Shown here: positions 52,301 to 58,300 of the stretch, piece after piece
Numbering within the stretch: position 1 is the first letter of the stretch
How the letters are laid out: each line of letters starts with the position of its first letter
Source: Holothuria scabra
Taxonomy: Eukaryota; Echinodermata; Holothuroidea; Aspidochirotida; Holothuriidae
Assembly: GCA_037179385.1 (NCBI GenBank)
Contig: CM074187.1
Location: 49,696,879 to 49,760,878, forward strand
Direction of reading: 5' to 3'
DNA length: 64,000 nt
Program-made: the position numbers and the translations under genes
The notes under the pieces: model-generated
What the model was told of the DNA's origin: nothing
The model's database searches: none
Seen by the model: the letters and a program-made list of their open reading frames with translations, nothing else

Positions 52301-55300
52301 AGTGTTTGGTATCACTTTTATCCTTGTGTCCAGATTTGAACTCTTTGGAGATCAAATCATGGTCTGTTATCTATTTTATATTTTAGAAGAAAAGATGCAC
52401 TGAATTTCATGGCATTTCCAAAACACTACACATTTTAGCAATTAAGTCACAATGTTTTGGTTGAAGTTACCAAAGTTGAATTACTCTAAACATTAAAGTT
52501 TCTATAATGTGATGCTTAAGCATTAAACTTTGTGTATTTATAGTACAGTTATAGCCGCTGCATACCACACCCCCTTCCTTTACTCTTCCATGCACACATG
52601 AATAAATCATATTTAGAATGTTACATCTGAAGTTAACCTTTCATAGAATGGATCTGATCACCATTTACTTGGCAAAGCAATGGTATGTGTTGTTGACATT
52701 TTACCGGTCTACAGCCCTTTATTATTCCCTGTGTTGTTGTCAAACTTGGAAAAGTCTTGAAAAGTTGGAGAAAAATTCCAAGGCCTGGAGAAGTTGTAAA
52801 ATACAGGGAAATGGTGTAAAGTCATATTTTACATTATTTTAAGGGACAGGTCAAGAGGAAAGTCATGGAAATATCTTTAAAGTTGATCCCACAGAAATTG
52901 CGGGGACCCTGTATGCATATCGTTAGTAAATACATCTTTGAATTTTTTTTGATGAAAAAAGGATCTTTACCTAAATATCGAAAAAGTCACAGTATTGCCA
53001 GCATAGTCAAAACTTCATTGTCCTTGCAAATGGTTTTACCTTAGGACTTTGCTTTATTAATTAAATTGAAATAACCTGATAGAAATTTTTTATTATAACT
53101 TGGTTTTTTAAAGCCTGTCATTCATCACCCAAACTACCATTATAACAAAATTCTCAGTTGGCATAGTTCTTTGATTGGCATCAATTTGAAGAATTGCAGG
53201 AACGGTTTATATTACACAGCATGCACTGAGAGTGTTCTGGTTACACGTTAGTAGGCTTTCACTCATAACACACCAGGGTATGTCCTAAATCAGTAAGCTA
53301 GGATTATATCTGGATATGGATGAATTTTAGTTGTAAGAGGGACTAGAATTAAGAAGGTTGGGAGAATCCAAACTGCCCCCCAGTGATGAATACCTGCCTT
53401 CTTTAACAGCAGAAATATTTAGTATTTCCTATTATCAAGTCAGTCAAAATGTGTTTCTGTTCTTCTTTTTTTTTCAGAAGCAGAGAAGGTCAAGAAGCCC
53501 CCTGGACCCCATGCAAGATTGCTTCAGGTTATGAACCAACATCATCTCAACCAGCAAATTGGAACTGCTCCAAACAATGTTCAAAACTTTGGTCTTCAAC
53601 TTGGTGGTGATGTCATGCCAGGACCTTTCCCAAATGAGGAAATTATGGAGAGCAATCTTGTAGGTGGTCCAAGAGGAGGCTTGCCTCAGGGACCAAGGTT
53701 ACCAGCACCACAACATTTTCCTGTTCCACAACAGTCTCCTATGCAACAAGCACAAGGACCTGTGGGCCCAGGAGTTCCACCGGTTCGAGGCTTGCAGCAG
53801 AATCCCATGGCTCAGATAGGGGTGATGCCAGGAAATGGACTTGGCAGTCAAGTGAGGAATTTGGGGCCCATGGCTCAAAATGTCATGCAGCAACGAGCTC
53901 TGGGAAGTATGATAGCAAACAGAATGCATGGACCACCTCGTATGCCCAATGGGGTCCCACGGGTCAGACCTCCTATCATGAGCCCCAACAGTCGCATGCA
54001 GAATCCAAACTTTCCTGTTCCTGATGGATTTCAGAGGATGCCTGGCATGTCAGGACTACCACCACACATGTCAGGATTCCCATATGGTCCCATGGGAGAT
54101 GCACCTCACTTTCAGGGATTTGACCCTTATGATGGAAGTGAAGAACCTGCCCCAGAAAAAGACAACATTGAGGAATATCAAAATTGGCTGAGAAGAAGGG
54201 ATCACATTGTTCAAATGCGGGTCAAATTTTTCGAGGGAGAGGTAGCTAAGGAGAGGAAGAAAAAGAAAGCGTTGACAGCAAAGAAGAGAACATGTGAGAA
54301 AAACAAGAAAGTTATGGAAGATAAGGATTTAAAAGAACTAGAGGCAGTGACCCAGAGACATGGTCAATTTCAAAAACATCTAGACAGTGCAAGGAAGCAA
54401 CAGAGGCAACACTCCATCTTGGCCCAAGAATTTAAGATGAAACAGCAACAACAACAGCTGACCAGCGTTTCATCAACTTCGCCATCATTCCTGCCCCGTA
54501 TGGTGGACAATATGGGAATCAGAGCACCACCTCATGTGATGGTTCAAGGTTTTGCAGGTAGGAGAGGGGTGGCACAGGGGATGATGGGTCCTCCTCCTAT
54601 GATGCAGTTGGGTCCTGGTGTTCAGCAGGAGGTGGACTATAACCAGGGCATGATACCAATGGACCAGAGGGTCAGGATGAACATGAATGGACAGGCTATA
54701 ATTGGCAATAACCAGTTGGTGCATTCAGCTCAGGCCATGGGGATGAGACCCCCGGGATCTCACCAGATACCACGTATGAGTGCTGCACCACAACCAACCA
54801 TGGTGCCATCAGGGCAGGTATCACCTATGGTTGCAGCAGCTAACCAGTCCATGATGCCACCACATCATTCACCCTTGGTCCATGCATCTCAGGGCAGTGT
54901 TGTGTTACAGGGTCAGCAGTCCCCTATGATGCCTCTACAATCTCATGTTGTCCCATCTCATTCCCCTATGATGTCTCCTCAGTCACCCATGGTGCACCCA
55001 CAGTCACCTCTCATGGCTGGTCAGCAAGGTGGTATCCCAGGAGGCATGCAGTCTCCATTGCTCCCACAAGGGAACTCTCAAAGTGTCCAGTCACCAATGA
55101 TGCCACATGCACCATCACCGCTGTCTCACTTAGGTAATCTTGGAGCCCATGGACACCAGTCACCTATGACGGTACCACCTGGACAGCAGTCACCATTACC
55201 TCAACGAAGTCCTGTCATGATGCAACCAGGGTATGCTTCACCTCACCATCAGATGATGATGAATCATAACAAACAGGCAGAAAATCAAAAGACCACACCT

Positions 55301-58300
55301 TTCAGGGTTCCAGCAGGTCAGCAGTCACCAATCAAATCTCGGTCTGGTAATGTTGTGCTACCAGGACATCGATCACCAATGTTTCAGCCACCATCCTCTC
55401 CATTGGTACCTGGCCATCAGTCTCCAATGGTTGCTCTAAGCCCATCAGCAGTTGTGTCCCAAGCTCAGTCAGTCCCCAAAAGTTCCAGTGGTATGATGAT
55501 GGTAGACCAGCAGTCACCCATCTTCTCTCATAGTCCTTCACCCATGGGAACGTCAAGTCATCAGTCACCACAAAACCCTGGCCAGAAATCACCCATGCAA
55601 CCACCAAATATGTCACCATTGGTTCAAAATGGGCACCAGTCTCCTTTACAGAATTCTCCAGGACTTGCTCCAAGTCAAGGGCAACAGTCACCTCTGAGAC
55701 ATCCAGCATCTCCAGCTGTGAGGGACAACCAAGTGTCTCCTCTGGTCCAGCACCAACAGATGATGGCAGCACAAGGAAACTATAGCATGAACCAAGTTGA
55801 CAGTACTAAAATGGGTCAAACTGCAGTGATGGACACGGGCAGGCACACTCCACTTGGAATGCACCCAAATGTGGTGAACCCACCCCCTCACATAGCTGTA
55901 GGTGGGGACAACCACCCTTTCAGTGAAGGTTTTGAACAAAGAGAACGTTTGGAAAAAATTAAAATGCTCCAGGAACATCAAAAACAGCAGCTGTCAAAAG
56001 AAGCTATAGTTCAAAAGCTACAGCAACAACAAGGATTATCAAGGTCTGGCATTCCCCCAGAGATTGCTCAACAAATGGAACTCCAAATGCAACAGCAGAA
56101 TATGAACATGCAACAGATTGCTCAGTCAGGTCATCGAAGAGACCAAATGCAGGCAACAGCCACGGGTATGCAGTTTTTCAGCGCTGCACAGAACCAGCAA
56201 GTCCCAGTGCCAGTTGTAAGCGAGGGTGCTGCAACTTCAGAAAAGGCATTGACCATACCACCGAGTTATCCTCAAGAAAAACCAGCAAAGAAACCAAAGA
56301 AAAAGAAATCAAAGAAGGAAAAAGATCGAGAAAAACAGCAGCAGCAGCAGCAACAGCTTGCAAACTCACAGCAAGATTTCAGTTTACCAGTAACAGCATT
56401 ACTTCCTGGTATACCTGAATTTGATCAACACATCAATATACCACCTAATGCTGATCCAAGTAGTATTCAGTTACATGGAGCTATGATGGAAGCCATGGAA
56501 AGTGGAGATATCGCAAGAGCAAAGACGACTCATAATCTCCTGCTGAAACAGTTACTACGAGGGCCACCTGTCTGTGCTGCCAGCACTCAACAACCTGGTC
56601 ACCCAATGCAACAGGTTGGTGTAGGTGGTACCATTACAACAACACCAATAATGCAACCTGCATTGTCAACTGTAACACCTCAGAACACCCAACCAAATGT
56701 GCTACCACCACAACAGCTTGGGGCTGCAGCCCCAGCATCTGCCAACAAGCCTCATCCCATGGCATCTGAGAGTGGTATGTTGAATGATGATGATGCTAAC
56801 ATCAAACTGACTCCTGAACAACAGAAACAACTTGAGATGGTGGAGAAGCTCCCATATGTGAAGAAGAACGGCAAACCTGCAGAAAACGATCATGAGATTC
56901 TGATCGAAATTCACAAAAAAGGCAAATACTCCTCTAACAGCAAGAAGAGCAAGGACAAGGACAAAGATAGTGAGAGTCACAAAAAGAAACACAAAGAGAA
57001 GAAGAAGAAGAAGAGAAAGAAGGGAGAAGATAAGAAGGTTCCATCTCTTGAAGACTTGATGACATCATTGAAGGCACTTCCAATCCTTCAGCTTAGTGAA
57101 CCTGATATTGAATCTAGTCTTACAGTCTTTCCTCTCTTTGGGACCCCAGCGAATGGAGGCCACCGTCTGAGGGGTAGCTATGGTCAAGCAATACTGGAAG
57201 GAGTTGCAGACTTCTATGGCACTTTTGTGAATGGCCCTTTTGGGAAAAAGGAAATTTTGAATGGACCTTCAACTTTGACAGAAGATGAGAAGAAAAAGAT
57301 GTCCAAGAAGGGTGAGTTTAACAGTTAATATCATTTGTTTTAATGAAAAGAAAATAGTCTATTGATATGTTAATGCCTGTGTTCATTTCTGGGTTTAGTG
57401 CAGGAGGAGACATGATATTTGCCAGTAAAAGTTCATTTAAGCAAGAAAGTGTATACACTTCAGTTTAAATTTATAGTCGCTACTCTGATTCCTTGATTTA
57501 TCTACTTTTTGTTTGCCAAAGGTGTATCACCACTAAAGAAAATATTTTTTCCAATAATTCAAAGTATGAAATTATCAAAACCTTTAAGCCTAAAATTGAA
57601 TGTCAATTTCAAGGAGAGTAAAATATGTCTTCAGAGTAATGCTAAAACATCATCACTGCTTGGTTTATAAAAAAGGTGGTGAAAAAATTTGATGTCTTCA
57701 CCAGGAACTGATTGGAATACTGCAACTGAGTTTCTCCTTTTTAGCATAACAATACCTAATTTAGGTGCAGATCCAGACATTCCAAAAAAGGGGGCTGACT
57801 TAATAGAAATAGGGGTGTGAGGGAGATGCACTGCTAATTTGTTGATGTGGCAAAAAAGAGAGGGCTGAGGCTGTAAAAGCCCCCCCCCCCTCCCTTGGAT
57901 CTACACCTGAAATTTGTGTTTGTTCTTAAATATTCCAGCCTTTCCTAGAATGTCATTTTGATGAAACCCTGTTTGAATACCAAAATGAAACTTGTGCCTG
58001 CTCACTAGACACAGTCACTAAATGCTAAATGACTACCGCAAGACTAGATAATATTGGGGATAGCTTTTATAGAAAAACCCTGCAGCAATGAAAAACTTGG
58101 GTAAAGGGTTAAAGCTCTAATTGAGGTTTAATATATTAGCTGGGTACTTTCTTTACATTGTGTTGAATTTGCATTCAAGTCTTTATTATGAGCAACTCTC
58201 AATATGATCGCACATGCTTATGTCACCTTTTGAACCAAAGTAAACAAGAAGGAAAGGGATAATGTAACCTCACCTTTATGAGAGCATAATTTTGATTAAA

